This document shows positions 62,666 through 64,000 of a stretch of 64,000 nucleotides of DNA, one piece after another. This DNA is from Faecalispora sporosphaeroides DSM 1294 (lineage in GTDB: Bacteria; Bacillota; Clostridia; Oscillospirales; Acutalibacteraceae), in contig KB911071.1 in assembly GCA_000383295.1 (NCBI GenBank), positions 30,068 to 94,067 on the forward strand, read 5' to 3'. Numbering within the stretch: position 1 is the first letter of the stretch; each line of letters starts with the position of its first letter. Both the position numbers and the translations under genes were made by a program. The notes beneath the pieces are model-generated. The model saw nothing but the letters and a program-made list of their open reading frames with translations. It was not told the DNA's origin and did no database searches.

Positions 62666-63691
62666 ATGGAGTACGAAATCAGGCGTTTATGGATCGACCG
62701 CGATCCCCGCCAAAAGCAGCTTTGGCAGAACCTTCTGCAAAGCGGCGGCATCCGCCCGGAGGCCGCCATCTCATATTGTGCAGGGCTTTTCTTTGAAGAC
62801 CGGCTCGTGGCCACCGGCTCTTTGTACCAGAACATCATCAAATGCGTGGCAGTCAGCCCCGCGCACCAGGGCGGCAAGGCGGTGAGCATTCTTCTCTCTC
62901 ACCTGCTGAGCACCGTAATGGAAAACGGCAGCTCCTCCTGCTACGTGTACACCAAGCCCCAGGCGGCCCGCTCTTTTGAAGAGCTGGGGTTTTCGGAGCT
63001 GGCCCGCGTAGACGATCAGCTGGTATTTATGGAGAGAGCGATTTACGGCTTCCCGCAGTACCTGAAGGATCTGGAGCGGCAGCGAGTTCCCGGCCGGGCG
63101 GCCGGAATTGTGATGAACGCAAACCCGTTCACACTGGGACACCGTTACCTGGCGGAAAGAGCCGCCAGAGAAAACGAAACGCTGCATCTGTTCGTTCTGT
63201 CGGAAGAATTGTCCGCTTTCCCGGCCGCTACCCGGCTGGAGCTTGTCCGGCGCGGAGTTCAGCATCTGCCGAACGTTCGTGTTCACCCCACGGGAGATTA
63301 CATGGTTTCCGCCAAAACGTTCCCTTCCTACTTTTTGAAAGAGGACGTTCAGGTGGCAAAGGTTCAGGCCACGCTGGATGCGATCCTGTTTCGGGATCAT
63401 ATCGCCCCGGCCGCGGGGATTACCCGCAGATACGTTGGCGAAGAGCCCCTGTCTCCGGTGACACAGCTATATAATGAATCTATGAAAGAGGTGTTTCACG
63501 GAGCGATTGATTTGGTCATCCTCCCCCGCGTCGAGCAAGGGGGAAACGTCATCAGCGCTTCCCGTGTAAGGGATCTTCTCAGGCGGGGAAAAACAGAAGA
63601 AGCGAAGGAGCTTGTTCCCGAAAGCACCTACGCCTACCTGATTTCTCCCGAAGGAAAAGCACTGATTCAGAAATTGCAGCAGGAGGGATAA
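62666..63691 (+). CDS. citC: [Citrate (pro-3S)-lyase] ligase
   Basis: A 341-residue citrate lyase ligase, which activates citrate lyase by acetylating its prosthetic group with acetate and ATP. The N-terminal GNAT-like domain (about 1-125) has AVSPAHQGGKAVSILLSHL. The C-terminal nucleotidyltransferase domain (about 145-340) has NANPFTLGHRYLAERAA (the HxGH-like ATP site) and the ISASRVRDLLRRG motif. It starts with ATG 62666 behind AGGAG and is followed 3 bp later by citD. Confidence 0.93.
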   Translation: MEYEIRRLWIDRDPRQKQLWQNLLQSGGIRPEAAISYCAGLFFEDRLVATGSLYQNIIKCVAVSPAHQGGKAVSILLSHLLSTVMENGSSSCYVYTKPQAARSFEELGFSELARVDDQLVFMERAIYGFPQYLKDLERQRVPGRAAGIVMNANPFTLGHRYLAERAARENETLHLFVLSEELSAFPAATRLELVRRGVQHLPNVRVHPTGDYMVSAKTFPSYFLKEDVQVAKVQATLDAILFRDHIAPAAGITRRYVGEEPLSPVTQLYNESMKEVFHGAIDLVILPRVEQGGNVISASRVRDLLRRGKTEEAKELVPESTYAYLISPEGKALIQKLQQEG

Positions 63692-63694
63692 CAC

Positions 63695-64000
63695 ATGCCG
63701 CTTTATCAAATTCAAAAACCGGCCATTGCCGGTACGCTGGAATCTTCCGATATTCAAATCATGATCGACAGGAATGACGGCGAGGGAATCGACATCAACC
63801 TGACCAGCAGCGTAGAGCACCAGTACGGCCGGCAGATTCGCGAAACGATCCTCAAAACCCTTTCCAATATGGGGATCAGCAATGCAAAGCTGACCGCCGT
63901 GGATAAGGGCGCGCTGGACTGCACCATTATCGCCCGCACCATCGCGGCGGTACACCGGTCGTGCGGAATTACCGAGCACTATGATTGGGAGGCGATCGAT
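63695..64000 (+). CDS. citD: Citrate lyase acyl carrier protein, cut by window end
   Basis: The first 102 codons of a citrate lyase gamma subunit; no stop codon is reached before the window ends, but the family is about 95-105 residues so it is nearly complete. The prosthetic group attachment motif AGTLESSD lies near residues 12-19, where the first Ser of SSD (residue 17) carries the phosphoribosyl-dephospho-CoA. Later motifs are YGRQIRETILKTL and VDKGALDCTIIAR. Genes for CitE and CitF would be expected to follow. Confidence 0.92.
   Translation, partial: MPLYQIQKPAIAGTLESSDIQIMIDRNDGEGIDINLTSSVEHQYGRQIRETILKTLSNMGISNAKLTAVDKGALDCTIIARTIAAVHRSCGITEHYDWEAID

Overview
The window looks like chromosomal DNA of a fermentative Firmicute, most likely a Clostridia member of the Oscillospiraceae type (inference). 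The reasons are moderately high GC, strong Gram-positive Shine-Dalgarno sequences with frequent GTG and TTG starts, ECF sigma/anti-sigma pairs with DUF4367/DUF4179-like anti-sigma proteins, a dockerin-bearing protein, an ECF-type folate S component, LCP and YfhO envelope proteins, and a citrate lyase cluster. I see no rRNA genes, CRISPR array, prophage or intact insertion sequence. One tRNA gene (Lys, anticodon UUU) is present.

Layout. 0.2-16 kb: Smr-domain protein, LCP cell-wall ligase, HD phosphohydrolase, a YfhO/CsbB-like envelope glycosylation pair, a heterodimeric ABC exporter behind a leader terminator, two overlapping PII-like genes, an orphan peptide-binding lipoprotein, an HtrA protease, malic enzyme and a HAD phosphatase. 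16.8-22 kb: two ECF sigma/anti-sigma pairs facing each other around two secreted proteins of unknown function. 22-25.3 kb: pyridoxal kinase, a hexapeptide-repeat protein and a secreted propeller-like dockerin protein. 25.5-37.1 kb: a long minus-strand sugar operon (LacI regulator, fucose-isomerase-like protein, two-subunit transketolase, FGGY kinase, ribose-type ABC transporter with DUF2291 lipoprotein, RbsD, RbsK). 37.7-45 kb: CLC chloride/proton exchanger, a CsoR-controlled copper locus (copA-copZ-csoR), a chemoreceptor with a flagellar-sigma-like promoter, and tRNA-Lys. 45.4-52.7 kb: an RND pump, adaptor, two-component system and TolC-like protein. 53.5-58 kb: M19 dipeptidase, an NlpC/P60 remnant, alanine dehydrogenase, DUF3870 protein and a polytopic permease. 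58.6-64 kb: FolT, an AbrB-type membrane protein, and the start of a citrate lyase locus (citG and a GntR regulator, divergent from citC-citD, with citD cut by the window end).

How the genes fit together. The sugar operon can be read as a route: import, isomerisation to a ketose, phosphorylation by the FGGY kinase, then cleavage by the split transketolase into the pentose phosphate/triose pool. This order resembles the transketolase branch of D-apiose catabolism, but the substrate is not proven by sequence. Citrate lyase and malic enzyme suggest C4/C6 organic acid fermentation. The dipeptidase and alanine dehydrogenase suggest use of peptide-derived alanine.

The most unusual non-coding signal is a family of four dispersed ~62-bp elements (61-123, 2454-2517, 13054-13117, 37555-37615). 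Each carries a -10 promoter box followed by a hairpin whose stem bases change in a compensating way between copies. A second unexplained structured segment follows the tRNA gene at about 45.14-45.38 kb.
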